This document shows, in pieces, positions 49,822-61,442 of a stretch of 64,000 bases of DNA (positions are counted from its first letter, which is position 1; the number at the start of each line of letters is the position of its first letter). A model generated the notes under the pieces. That model was given only the letters and a program-made list of their open reading frames with translations, made no database searches and was not told where the DNA came from. The stretch covers positions 8,881,501 through 8,945,500 of the forward strand of contig JALJCS010000024.1 of assembly GCA_023055355.1 (NCBI GenBank), read 5' to 3'. A program made the position numbers and the translations under genes. The stretch is from Agelaius tricolor (lineage: Eukaryota > Chordata > Aves > Passeriformes > Icteridae).

Positions 49822-51143
49822 CTAAAAGGAAATCACATCACAGATATCTGCAATGGCCACAACCAAAATAGACAGGACACATGTTCATAACCTTTTACAG
49901 AATCACAACAGCGTTTTCAGCCCCAGCCAGACATCTTGACCCAACTGCAACAGCTGCAGTAAAACCACTACTGCCATGGCAATTACATTAGTGCAACAGA
50001 TGCTGTGTGCACTAATAGAGAAAATACCATGTTTACAGAGCAAGGTGCTACCTTAAAATTACATACCCCAGACCACTAACCAAGTTGTATGGGACAGAAA
50101 CCATCACTCTTCTCTTAATGCAGCTGGACATTATGTAACATAATGGTGCAGAACAGCCCAAGGTTCAAAAGTGATGCTCATGTGATTGTAAGCAACAGAA
50201 GATTGCTATTTTAGCAATTTACTACTCATCACATGAGCTTCTAGCCTTTGCAGTTATAAAGTAAAACCAATTGGCTTAGATGTTCTTCACAGCGCTTTCC
50301 AGCCATACCTTCTCACTGTCAACCCTGTGGCCTTTAAGACCCAAGCTGGGATCTTTCCAGAGTTGTAGAGTGTTACATGGATCTACCAGCATGTTAAGAG
50401 CTAACATGCTCTAGTGCAAAATTAGATGCATGCTTAATAAAGCTGAGTTTGGGAAATGGTTTAAAAGTCCAGTCAAATAATTCGATCATGTCAAATAGCT
50501 CATGAAATTTATAATTCATAATACTTCTGTTAAGTGTTCCTTTAAGTAACACTGCACTCCTAAATTCAGGCCTAAAGTGCCACAAGGCTGATACCATTGT
50601 CAGAGAACAAACATGCCCATCATTCATGTTGTCACAGCATAGCTGCTCAAGAGAGAAATCAGGTCTGTGCCACATGGACCGGTCATTTGGATTCAGTCAA
50701 AGGAAAATTTGTTTTAGCTGTGAGCAGCAATGCTTTTTCAACACTACTGGCAGCACTGCCTGAGCAAGTGGCCCTGATTCCTTGACCTCCAGCAGTGTGG
50801 ATGTTCCTGCTTGCTTCCCAGAGACCATGGCAAGCTGCAGGGCCAGGCTATGTAGAAAAGCCTCTTGGTTGTGGAAACACAAGTATAGATTTCAAAAACT
50901 TCCTTTCCTCTATGAAAGGAATGTATGCACCCATATGCTGGTCAAGCAACATGAAAGGCCATCAAAGCAGAAAAGGATTGACATTAAAGTATTCAAAAAT
51001 CACTTCATTTCTCCAAAACCCACGCTCTGAAATTGCTTTATTTCAAAATTTAATCCTAAAAGGCAGCACTATGTAATTCTTTTCACAATGACAACGATCA
51101 GTGATTGCAATAATCTCCCCAGGAAACTGATAAATTATCCAGA

Positions 51144-51206
51144 ATTCTATTCTATTCTATTCTATTCTATTCTATTCTATTCTATTCTATTCTATTCTAT
51201 TCTATT
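51144..51206. repeat. (ATTCT)n pentanucleotide repeat
   Basis: About 12.6 uninterrupted ATTCT units over 63 bases, directly upstream of a CR1 3' end. Confidence 0.97.
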
Positions 51207-51325
51207 GATTTAGCAGGACAGGTGCCAGGCATCTTATCCAGCTCTATGATTTTTCCAAGAGAGGTTAGACCAGATGATCCTTGAGGTCCCTTCCAAACTG
51301 TCAGTCTGTATTTCTATGATCCTTT
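51207..51325 (+). mobile_element. CR1 retroposon 3' fragment
   Basis: Contains gttagaccagatgatccttg, aggtcccttccaaactg and a terminal tttctatgatcc, the usual avian CR1 3' end. It is 5'-truncated to about 115 bases and lies antisense to SORCS2. Confidence 0.85.
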
Positions 51326-53471
51326 GAAAATCAAAGGAGGTATCATGCCTAGAACCCATGTAATCCTGACATTACCTTTCCAAAAGGAAGGAAAACATAC
51401 TATTATTTCCTCCTTTTATTATTTTACAGTGTGGATGATTTTGTTCCATGTTTTATCACACGAAACAACATTGCTTATAATGTAAAAAATACCCATAATA
51501 AGGAACCTCTAGGATTATCAAATACCTAAGCACCATATTTCAAGACACATAAAGGACTGTGAAAGGCTCTTCATTGTGAATAGTTTTTTCCCAAATAACA
51601 TCTTTACTTTGACAACAGAAGGGTAGAATTTTGCAGAGGAGATAACATGTTATTAAAGTTTAAAGCAGAAGAGATATCTCCTTGCCAGCAATGTGTCAGC
51701 AAGTGGAATCTCTTTAGATGACATTAGCTTGCATACAATTCTTTTTCACTCTGTCTAATGCTAGCAAGTGTACATGCATATTTTTTCCAGGTGAGACAGA
51801 AACCAGCATTGAAAGACAGTAGAGGAAGGTTCTCTTAACATTTTATTCTATTAACTTCCCTAGTGTGAAGATGAGGGTGCTTTCTTCAAAACATCCAGGT
51901 ATTTCTATTTCCTGACGGGTAAAGACAGAGTATGGAGAAGTAGCAAAACAGTGATAAAGGGAAAAGGCAGATAAATCTATAAGGAATTGGGGACATCTAC
52001 TTCTATAAAAAATAGAGGATTGTCATGACATTATTTATTCATATATTCAGCCAAAAAAATTTGGGGAAAATTATGACCATGATGGTGTATTTATTCTTTA
52101 TTATTATTTCTAAGGACAGTTGCAAACTGCCCAAATGTACCAGAAGCCTGCTTCCTTTCCTCTCTAATGTCTGGTATTCCTGCACCTAACAACATGCATT
52201 CACAGAAACTAGCAAATTAATTTTGTTCACCAGAGAAAAGAATATGTTTTGGTTTGTTGTAGTAGAGCTGATTCCTAAACTCAGTAATTGTTATGAATTC
52301 TCACTGGACTTTGTCATACAGATTAAGTTCTAGGCAGTGCTCAGAACATTTGAGTTTAAATATTATTCTTAGCCATAGAGGGCACCAAACTGCTATATTT
52401 CTTCTAAGTCTGTCTTCCTCTTTGATGCATGGAGCAAAGAGTTCACCAAAAGACAGAGCAAGGGATTCTCTTCAAGATCCGTTATTTCTGGAGATTTTTG
52501 AATAATTTTAAATGTTTTTCATATTGCCACAGAGATTCATTAAAGCTTCAGTAGGAAGAAACTCAAACTGCCAATCAAAATCATTAGAGTCCAAATTGTA
52601 ACCAAATGCTCTAGGCTTACAATAAACATTTCCAAACAAATTCTAAAAAGAGAAGGCAGCAGGACTTGCCACACAAACTGTTGGGGCACTGCATGCACTG
52701 GGACAGAGCCTGTGAAGCATTAAGCAGCCCAGTGTTCTGCACGTGACCTTCTTGATTCTATTACAGAAATAAATCCCAAGTGCTTGATTTATAGAGCACA
52801 GGTTTGCCAAAATGTGTGAACTTTCTTCAAGTTCTTGCAAACCAGTGGGGTTAGCCAGGATTACAATACTCTGGTAACCTGAGCAGAGCAGTTATAGCTT
52901 AATGCTAAAAAACAAGCATGAGAAAACAAACCCATGGCAAACAATTCATCCAAGAGTTACTCGCTGCTGTTGGTCAGGGCCTTAGGGAATTGTCTTTCAA
53001 TAAACAGAAAATGCCCCTGTATCTTTGGCAACACAACTAAAATATAAAAATATTCTTATGCTGAGCTATTTGCTGATTTCTGTAAGGCTTTGCCTCATTC
53101 CTTTCTGAAAGGTTGATTCTCAAAAGCATCTAAAGCCAAGTATTAAATGTTCTCTCCATTTTTGTTCTTCTCTGATACAGCAGTTGAAATTTTCAGTTCA
53201 AGAAGACTTTGGTAATCCAGTTACTCTGACTTTCCAAGAAATCAGTGCTTTTTCTCCTGAGGAGACAAATCCTGTTCTGCGGGTGGAATTTGGAGGTTCA
53301 CTGAGTTTACTGGCTTATCTTATTCACTTGAAATCAAGTTTCAGTATTTAGAAAGCTGTTAATCTTTGTCTCAAGCACAAATTAATCTTCAATCAGCAGC
53401 AAAACCGGTAGGAATGAAACTAACCCTAAAATCAGCAATTCACCTTCCATGTAGCCAATGTTTATTACTAC

Positions 53472-53643
53472 CTGCTCTTGTTGGACAATGAAGGTGATGT
53501 CTTCCCCAGGCCTTACAGCCAGACTTTCTTCTCTGATGCTGATCTGAAGTCCCTTGGGAGCAATCAATGGACACATATGGTGTGCTAAGTTCTGCTGCAG
53601 GTCTACTCCACCTTCACACACATTAGAAACAACTTTCCTGTAC
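53472..53643 (-). CDS. SORCS2: SORCS2 10CC/PKD boundary exon
   Basis: After one base completing Gly it reads YRKVVSNVCEGGVDLQQN, LAHHMCPLIAPKGLQISIRE, ESLAVRPGEDITFIVQQEQ. It holds the last two cysteines of the 10CC module (VCEGG and MCPL) and the start of the PKD-like domain. Acceptor gtttttgcag; donor GTAGTA. Confidence 0.96.
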
Positions 53644-55372
53644 CTGCAAAAACAGTAAACAGTGGGCACAATGAATTGGAGGTAAGGAAAAGAATGACAG
53701 CAAAGGCACCAAATGCATGTGTGATTGAGGCCACTGCATTTTCCTTGGGTTCACAAACAGAGAAGATTGCAAATGATCAAAGCCAACTAACAATGCAAGT
53801 ACTTTCATTGCCTTAACTGGGGTAACCTGCTGAAGAAAGGGTGTGGAGCATGGATGAGAATTTCACTTACATGCATTGGAAGAGTCTGTGTTTTCCAACT
53901 TAGAAACATGCCTGACTAGCCCTTGGGCACCTAGACAGTCTGCTGTCCTCTCTGTCATCCCCTTTTCTAGCATCCAAGTCTTCAATGCTCTAGAGGTCTT
54001 GGTTCAAATCCCACAGATTGGGAAGAAATTAGACCAAACAGCTTCTACATTAACCCAGAACTAATTGCTTAACTGCTGCTTCCAAATCTATTTGTTTCTT
54101 AAAACACTTAAAGCATTTGTTTGATATAACTGTATAAAAGAGTGAAAGGACTCACACTTTTAAAGTGCTAATAATGAAATGGTCGGATGTGTACAGTAAT
54201 TATTTATAGATCACTTTCACACAGGTATGTTATTTTTAAACATCCTTTACAATCAGAGTTACATTTCATTCTTCTGAATTCCCACTCTGTATATCCCAGC
54301 TGTCATCCACAACCCAAAAGGCAGCATTTTCCTCTGTAAGGTAAATATACACAGAGACTGTGATTCTATTGCCAGATTGGACATTTCAGCATTTGGTTCT
54401 CATCTCCACAACCGACTGTGATGGTGTTATGATAAGCCAGAATAGATGCCAGCTGCAAGTTATTCTCAGCACAGACGTCAGACTACATTGTAGTGTATAT
54501 TCTATGCAGTATTGTTTATAGTTACTAAAGCTTTCCTTTGATTCTGAGTGTCCCATATGGTCAGGAAAAGAATCTTTTCTCCACAGAACTCCTTACCCTT
54601 ATGGAAGTGAGAAACTTGGAAATTCTGTGAGATGCTGTCAGTTCCTCAGAGTAATTCATTGGACCCAAACTGAAAATTACTCTGAACCCAAGAAACGAGC
54701 TAAAAGGCTCATGAACATTCCTATCAGAAGTGTAATAATAGATACAAAATATTACCAAAAAAATAAAAATTCTGAAAAGACAGCTCACCCTCTTCTCAAA
54801 TGGATTAGTTTTTAAGTGCTGTGAACACACAAGGCAATATTTTCCTTTCATTAATCTGTAGGAACCTCCTGATCATGCCCTATGTCAGAATCAGAACTTT
54901 TCCATTTCCCAGTTTTTACAGTTTGCCTAATTTACATTTCATAGAATCATAGACTGGTTTGGGTTGGAAGAGACCTTAAAGATTATCTCTATTAACCCTC
55001 CTATCATGGACAGGGACATCTTCCACTAGATCAGGATGCTCAAAGCCCCATCCAACCTGGCCTTCAACACTTCCAGCGATGGGGAATCCCCAGTTTCTCT
55101 GGGCAACCTGTGCCCAGAGAAACTCACCACTCTCACAGCAAAGAAATTTTTCCTATTATCTAATCCAAACCTTCACTCCTTCAGTTAAAGGCCATTCCCC
55201 CTGGTCCTATCACTACATGTCCTTGTGTAAAGTCCCTCTCCAGCTCTTTCGTAGACTCCATTTAAGTATTTAAATATGAATTTCTTTCAAACCACATTTG
55301 AGGCTACTGATTGAAATATTCTACCCCTCTCTGGAAGCCTCATCGAGCCCATGAAATGCAAAATCAGCTTAC
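53644..55372 (-). other. SORCS2: SORCS2 intron
   Basis: A 1.7-kb intron with a minus-oriented CR1 copy at 54941-55275. Confidence 0.8.
54941..55275 (-). mobile_element. CR1 retroposon, 3' portion
   Basis: Starts with atagaatcatagactggttt and gggttggaagagaccttaaa, followed by catccaacctggccttcaac and gggcaacctgtgcccag. This is the reverse complement of the avian CR1 3' end, so the element points the same way as SORCS2. The 5' limit is approximate. Confidence 0.9.
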
Positions 55373-55501
55373 CCAGTGCTGCTGGTGTATGCCTGCCCCA
55401 ACACACAATCTTCAGGAGGTGCTTCTGGGTTAAACCAAAAGTCAGCAAAGCATTTGCTCGACTCCAGCTTCAGAGGTGCAGAGCGCTCAAACCCGTAATC
55501 A
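55373..55501 (-). CDS. SORCS2: SORCS2 10CC exon
   Basis: It completes a Cys codon (tg|t) and reads DYGFERSAPLKLESSKCFAD, FWFNPEAPPEDCVLGQAYTS, ST. DYGFER and the KC/DC cysteine pair are 10CC hallmarks. Compared with human the linker after GFERS is altered by a few residues. Acceptor gtttttcag; donor GTAAGC. Confidence 0.96.
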
Positions 55502-55781
55502 CTGAAAAACATCAACACCAAACATGTTACTACCCCCACTTCACTCTGCAATCCAGTTTGGGGTGAACGAGACTACATTTTTCAAAGTCAATATATTTTT
55601 TCAGTGTTATTCTACTAGATGACCATACAAGTTGATGAAGCCAATTCTGTTCTAATTTCAGTGGGAGTTGTGTACACTTGGGGGAAAAACTGGTTGCAAT
55701 TACTTCGTCAGTTCTGCAAAATTACCTCCCTTGGTAAAAAAGAATTTTTTTAAAGGTTTCCTTTGACACTCAGACCAAACA

Positions 55782-55812
<31 letters not shown>

Positions 55813-56024
55813 TTAAGCTTGCCTTTAAAATTAATTCCATGGTCATTTTTCAAGTCTTGGTCAACAAAGAAAAACATCAGGATCTGTTCAGTCAGGTGAA
55901 ACAAATACTTAAACATAGCAAGATTTTTAATGGGAACAGGGGCAAAAGGAGGAAAATAAACCCATCTCAACCTCTATGTAAATATTTATTAGAAATAAGT
56001 CAAAAGGCCCACAGACAGACTCAC
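55502..56024 (-). other. SORCS2: SORCS2 intron with T-run
   Basis: A 520-base intron with a T-rich run at about 55786-55815. Nothing else is recognised. Confidence 0.8.
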
Positions 56025-56158
56025 CATAAGAAATCAGTGTTCACACATTCACAAACTTTGGATGTGAGAGCTGATGTGAAACTTTTCCCTTTAATGCACC
56101 AAGATGAAATCTTCCTCTTCCGAAAGCTTCTCTGCTGGCCCATGATGCAACGATCACC
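56025..56158 (-). CDS. SORCS2: SORCS2 10CC exon
   Basis: It reads GDRCIMGQQRSFRKRKISSW, CIKGKSFTSALTSKVCECVN, TDFL, plus two bases of the next Cys codon. The GDRCIMGQ start and the cysteines RC, WC, VC and EC are conserved 10CC positions. Acceptor gatattcag; donor GTGAGT. Confidence 0.96.
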
Positions 56159-57430
56159 CTGAATATCAAAGCACTGGACTTATTGCCACAGAACCTCCAC
56201 AAACAGACCTTGTGTTGTCCTGAGAAAGGCTGGTCTTCCTGCCAAGACTATAAACCTTACCAGCCCTCTGATCTCAGATATATAGGTATAGAAAGCCCTC
56301 ATATCCACTGCTGTCCACTAACAGATCATTACAGAGTTGTAACATGGGCCATATTTCCAGGACACAAATCTGAAGATGCACATGAAAATGAAAGTGCAAT
56401 TTATGTTTCATAAGTGCCCAAACCTGTGTGCAAAGCTCAGAATTGCCATTTAAAAATTTCATCTGTCTTCAGATAGTGAATTTCTCTAAATGACCATATC
56501 TCATGTTGCCTGTCCATTTGAAGCACCAACCATGAGGACACAGAACGAGCTCTCTCCATACACACTCCATTGGTAAATGGGCAGCTGCAAGTACTCTGTC
56601 AAAGTAATTTTAGTAGTTTCTAATTTCTGAAAGATATTTCAATGCCAATACCCCAGGATACTGTTACCCTTTAGGCTCAGATCTGTGTAACATTCTTTGT
56701 ATACACACAGCAGTCCCAAACAGGAGGTGTAAAATTAGGCACGAGAACTAGAAAATGAGAGCTGGAGTAACACTGAAGTATGCGAAAAATAAACCAACCC
56801 TGGTGGAAGAAGTAAAACATAAAAATCAGAATGATTATGAATAAATATGATGTGTTCCATTTAATAAAAAATACCACCACATATTGGTCTCTTTAATCAG
56901 TACATAGTACAGACAATTTAGCTTCCGGAAAGTGGATTTGGCCAGAGCATCATGATTAGCACAGCCTTAGTGCACTATGCAGAAAGGATATTGCCCAAAA
57001 CAACTGGACTCCATTACATTATTGGTCCACTGAGATCCTAAATTACTTCTGGAATGGACTTTACTTATGGCAATTTATATATGAGTATGGTATGTGGTCA
57101 GGAAGTTGGCAGAACATGACTGCATGTTGAAATTGTTTCAATCAATATTACACACTTCACTTTATGGGACATGCTTCCCAACCCAGCAGGACCACCTATT
57201 ATTATGGCAACCCCCCAGATATACTTCTGCCTTTTTTGGGACACAGATCACACAACCAAAGGGAACACGAAATCCTCTCTGAATTTAAACTCCAGCGAAA
57301 TCAGCATAAGGAGACTAAGCTGTGGGTGTAGCATCCCAATTCAATTTGGAAACATTTTCTTAGCACACAACACTATATGAATCTGAAAGCTATGGAAAAA
57401 TTTTGTCAGTTAACATAAAACTATGAATAC
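56159..57430 (-). other. SORCS2: SORCS2 intron
   Basis: A 1.3-kb intron with nothing recognised. Confidence 0.8.
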
Positions 57431-57551
57431 CTGCAGATTTGTGAGCTCCCAAGACTCATAGTCTTCATCAGTGCACTCCCTGGGGAAGGATGGTCTGAAA
57501 TCCACCTTCACCAGTTCCCAGTCTGAGCGGTAGCTGATATGTCCAAAGACT
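57431..57551 (-). CDS. SORCS2: SORCS2 exon, end of VPS10 propeller and first 10CC cysteine
   Basis: After one base it reads VFGHISYRSDWELVKVDFRP, SFPRECTDEDYESWELTNLQ. It contains the last propeller strand (VFGH...WELVKVDF) and the first 10CC cysteine (REC). Acceptor ttttgttcag; donor GTATTC. The exon before it is not in the window. Confidence 0.96.
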
Positions 57552-59757
57552 CTGAACAAAAGACCAAAAGGAAACTCTTACTGCAAAGAAATACCAAACA
57601 GCTTAGATTCAAAATTTCAGTCTTATCTTTTCCTATCCACAGTCGTAGTTCTCTGCTAAAAGGTGCCAGGTTAATTTTTCTTCCACTTTTATTCCTCTTC
57701 TATGTACAATGAATCTAGTTAGGAAACACTTGTTAATTGTATGAAACTTTACAATGAAGAGATATAACTCATATGTTAAAGGTTTTTTTCCCTAGCAAAC
57801 TATCCAAAAATTAAATAGGGAATAATATTTTCTAATTTGAAATAATTTTTTTTCTCTATTATCTTGCTATGTGAAACAGACAGAGCTCTCAGATTTTGAC
57901 AGGAAGCTCAGATCAGGGAGCAGAAACCCAGATGACCAGAGTCAGTTTCCAGCTCTGTTGCTCATTCCTTGTGATTTGCAATTTCTTCAGTTCTTTTTCT
58001 TGTGGGATTTTGTTTTAATTTCTACAGTCTTCAGATGGCAACATGCTATTGTTAAACTCACAGCATTATCATAATATTTTATTAATTTCTAAGGAATACA
58101 CTACATCTCCACAGTGTGCTGGAGAATTCAGAGTCTCTTCTTCATTTCAGATAGTTCAAAGTATAACAAAAACCAGCCAAAAATGGTATAATCTTTTTTT
58201 GGGGGTGGTGGAGGGGGAAGGAAAAAAAAAAGGAAATCTCATTGCTTTAAAAAACAAACTGCACTTTCAAAGCAGACAACTTTTTTTAAGTCAGAATCTT
58301 TATTTCCAAAACAAAATGGGTACATATGACATCAAACAACAAATTAGAAAGGATAAAGACTCTTTTTGGGCAAAAGTAAAATGTATTTGTGGTTTGTATC
58401 AGGCTTATGTGACTTACTTGCCAAAGAATTTAAGGTTAATTCTGAAGCCAACAATTTCTGTGCAGTTCATACTGCACGGAGTTCATATTCCAAGTTTTAG
58501 TATCATTGTCCAAAGTAATTAATTCTTTTGCTTTGCCCTCAGTTTTGTCCAAATCCAGGCACAGCAGGAACGGTACAGTTTTACTAAAATCATTCTGCAG
58601 TGCCCAGTCATTTCTCTTGTCCTGAATTCCAGGTTCAGATTGGAACTGGAGTAGACCAGAAGTGATTGATTTTCTACAGCACAGAGGCAATACACAAAGC
58701 ATGTTCCCTCGTAAATGGCTTACAGCTCTGAAATATTCCAAAAAGGCTGAAAAATAGTTCACAGAGACTAAAGATGTACAATGATTTCCCCCTTTCCTTT
58801 CTGGTGTCTTTGCTTCTCCTCCACAGCAGAGAGCTGTAGATATCAATAGGTTATTGCTCACACTGCTCCCATTATAGTGACTGGACAACCCATGCTCACA
58901 GGAAACCACACCACAAGCAGTGCAGTTAATTAAACACAAACATATGCATTTAGTTTGTATTTCTTACTCTTTTCTTGTAAGGCTCTGAGATTAAAGGACT
59001 TGGAACATCTAATTCCTTTCCTTCTAAACGTACTTATGGCTCAGAAGTAGAAGCAATGCACACAAACTAAAAAATGTGGCTCAGTCACTGGCTGTATGTG
59101 CACATAGGTGTGTGGTCCCATTTCTCTCATTAAGCCTAAGGGTTTGGTTCTTTTTTCTGGTTCAGCTGGATCCTAAGAGCTGCTGTCACCATATAATCTT
59201 ATTCACTGGTAGTTACATACTCAATAAAGTGTCTACCTAGGTGGTCTCTTGCTTTTTCCACAATGCCTGTTTCAATATGACTGGGTTTGCTGACAAACAT
59301 GAAGTGTCTTTTGTATGCAAAATGTCCTGTGCCTGTTTTCTAAAATCTTTGTTTCTCCATACAAGGTACTAACATAAGGCAGACTTCACCATGTGCTTAT
59401 GCAACTACCTACCTCAGTGATTGCTGCTCCAGGCATCACAAGACTTCACAAATTTACTGCATTTCTTTTATTAACTCGTTCATAAAAATATACATTCAAG
59501 TGCAAGTAGCCAAGTTAAAGCTTCACTCCTGCCTCAAGAAAAGTATTTTCTACAGAACAAATGAAATTTTCTCCATTCGTGTGAGCTATCTCAGGCAGAT
59601 TAGCCAAGGAAAGAGGAAGAAAGGAGGTGGTGTTTTGAGTTCAAGGCAGAACAGAATAATGACATTCTCCTGAAAACATAATCTCTGAACTATTATTAAC
59701 GCTCTTTGAAATCTCATGAGGATGATTCCAAATAACTATGGCAAGGGAAAGATGTTG

Positions 59758-59815
59758 CTTATATATATAAATACACACACACAACCACACATACACTTTT
59801 ATGTGTGTATATAGA
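59758..59815. repeat. TA/CA microsatellite
   Basis: Runs tatatatataaatacacac and acacacaaccacacata, followed by a complementary atgtgtgtatatag, so a weak hairpin is possible. Confidence 0.8.
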
Positions 59816-59889
59816 ACCAGAGATATAAAAGAACAAAACAGAGCTCAGAGAATTAGAGATTAATTTTGATACCCACAGAGATACCAAAA

Positions 59890-60880
59890 AATTATTGAGC
59901 TATCCACTTCTAAGCACCTTGGAGATAATTAAAATGATAACAAACAGCTACCACAGATTTATCAAAACCAAATCATGTCAAACTAATGTAATTTTCTCCT
60001 TTTACAGGGTGACTGGATTAGTGGATAAAGGAAAGAAAAAAATGCAGCATGTTTTGACCTTTGTTAAAACTGTTACACATTTCTACCTGACATTGTCTCA
60101 ATATAAAAAAGAAAACAGTGCAGATAAAATCACTGTGAAGAGGAATGGAAGTACATATTGAATTAGAAGAATCCATTTTCAAAAGGTAGTTATCAAATAA
60201 AGAATATTTTGAGATATGTAACACAAAGATATGATGGGCCCACAGTCAATATTTTCATTAACAATTGTGGTCAAATAAGAAAGACAAAAAGTTTTGCTGG
60301 TAACACACAAAGAAGGGAGTGGACATGATGGAAGCAATGTTCAGAAATCAATATGATGACATACTCCAAAACCAAGCAAAAAGTACTCCTTGGGAAAAAA
60401 GAAACCCAAACCCATATGAAAGGTGGAAACCAAAATGGAAAATAACTTTCAAATATCAAATAAAAGACTTGGGTAATTCTGTGGAATTAAAACAAGAATG
60501 AAGTGTTGCTGCAAAATAAGAAAGACTAATTCTAGGTTGTATTGAGAACTCAAAAACAGAAGACATGGGGGTAATTATTTTGATAAACTTGGCACTGGTA
60601 AAGCCTCTGGAAGAATATTGTGTCTAATTTTGGATTTTATATGCATATTTACAGACCCACTAAAAATGAATTTGAAGAAGGGCAAAATGACTCATAAGCT
60701 GCTTAGAAAATGTAACCAATGAAGAATGATTGAAAGAATTGGGTTTTTCGCTGGAATAGATAAAGCTGTACAACAAAATGTTTGCAGAGTCTTGTTACAG
60801 AGTAAAGAGCTGACTTCAAAGAGACCTAGAGGAAGGGCAAGAAAGACCAAGGACAAGGATCAATTTAAAAGATACTGCCA
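59890..60880 (+). mobile_element. Old, degraded CR1-like LINE (3' part of RT and UTR)
   Basis: The translation KTKSCQTNVIFSFYRVTGLV then DKGK (59964-60037) resembles the conserved segment before RT motif A in CR1-type LINEs. Further on are aagcctctggaagaatattg (a degraded form of the CR1 block around ggagtattgtgtccagt) and agaatgattgaaagaattgg followed by gtttttcgctggaatagataa. Frameshifts and stops interrupt it throughout. It appears older than the CR1 copy that follows it. Confidence 0.7.
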
Positions 60881-60883
60881 CAT

Positions 60884-61442
60884 TATTCTCTAATTCCTGC
60901 TCCTCAGTACTGGTGAGTTTACATGTGAAGTGCTGGGTCCAGTTCTGGGCTCCCCAGTACAAGAGAGAGATGGAATGACTGGAGGGAGTCCAACAAAAGG
61001 CTGTGAAGGGATGAAGGGGCTGGAGCAGCTCTTGTGAAAGGAGAGGTTGAGAGAAGTGGGACTGTTCAGCCCAAAGAAGAGAAGGCTCAGGGGAAAATGT
61101 CAAAAACTCTCTATAAACATCTGGAGGGAAGGCACAAAGAAGATTCTTTGCTAGGATTGGAGCCAGGTCTTCAGTGGTGCCCACTGACAGGACCAGTGGC
61201 AACAGATTCCAAATGAAATACAGGAAGTCTTCTCTGAACATCAGGAATCAACATTTCTGCTGTGAGGGTGCACTGTGTTCAGGGGCCCAGAGAGGCTGTG
61301 AGTCTCCACCCCTGGAGACATTCAAAAGCCATCTGGGAACAGCCCTGTGTGAGTGGCTCTGGGTGGGTGTGTGTGAGCAAAGGGGTTGGACCAGATCATC
61401 CCCGGAGGTCACTTCCGACCTCAGTGATTTTATGATTCTAGA
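60884..61442 (+). mobile_element. CR1 retroposon, 3' portion
   Basis: Contains gtgctgggtccagttctggg, then agaagagaaggctcagggga, ctccacccctggagacattc and the 3' end ggttggaccagatcatcccc with gattttatgattcta. This is the standard avian CR1 order, about 560 bases, 5'-truncated and antisense to SORCS2. Confidence 0.92.

Larger units (their letters stand above)
49822..53471 (-). other. SORCS2: SORCS2 intron
   Basis: A 3.65-kb intron containing the (ATTCT)n repeat at 51144-51206 and a CR1 3' fragment right after it. The other open frames have no recognised homology. Confidence 0.8.
23219..57551 (-). other. SORCS2: SORCS2 gene, 3' half (13 coding exons)
   Basis: SORCS2 is a single-pass type I receptor of the sortilin (VPS10p-domain) family that binds proneurotrophins and, with p75NTR or Trk receptors, acts in neuronal signalling and endosomal sorting. 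Thirteen minus-strand exons encode about 540 residues: the last strand region of the VPS10 propeller, a 10CC module in which all ten cysteines are present, the PKD-like domain, the membrane-proximal domain, a GGGGGYW-led transmembrane helix and a cytoplasmic tail with the tyrosine sorting motif YAQM. SORCS2 is chosen over SORCS1 and SORCS3 because the tail reads VYAQMHNEKEQEMTSPV and the last exon reads NHSGVVLSINSREMHSYLVS, which are SORCS2-specific as I recall. The 5' exons (signal peptide, propeptide, most of the propeller) lie to the right of the window. Convergent AFAP1 supports orthology. Confidence 0.95.

Noticed and set aside
58436..58939. 167-codon minus-strand open frame upstream of the first SORCS2 exon in the window
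   Set aside because: It does not resemble the expected VPS10 propeller sequence or any protein I recognise, and no splice sites fit the SORCS2 frame; chance is likely, though it is long.
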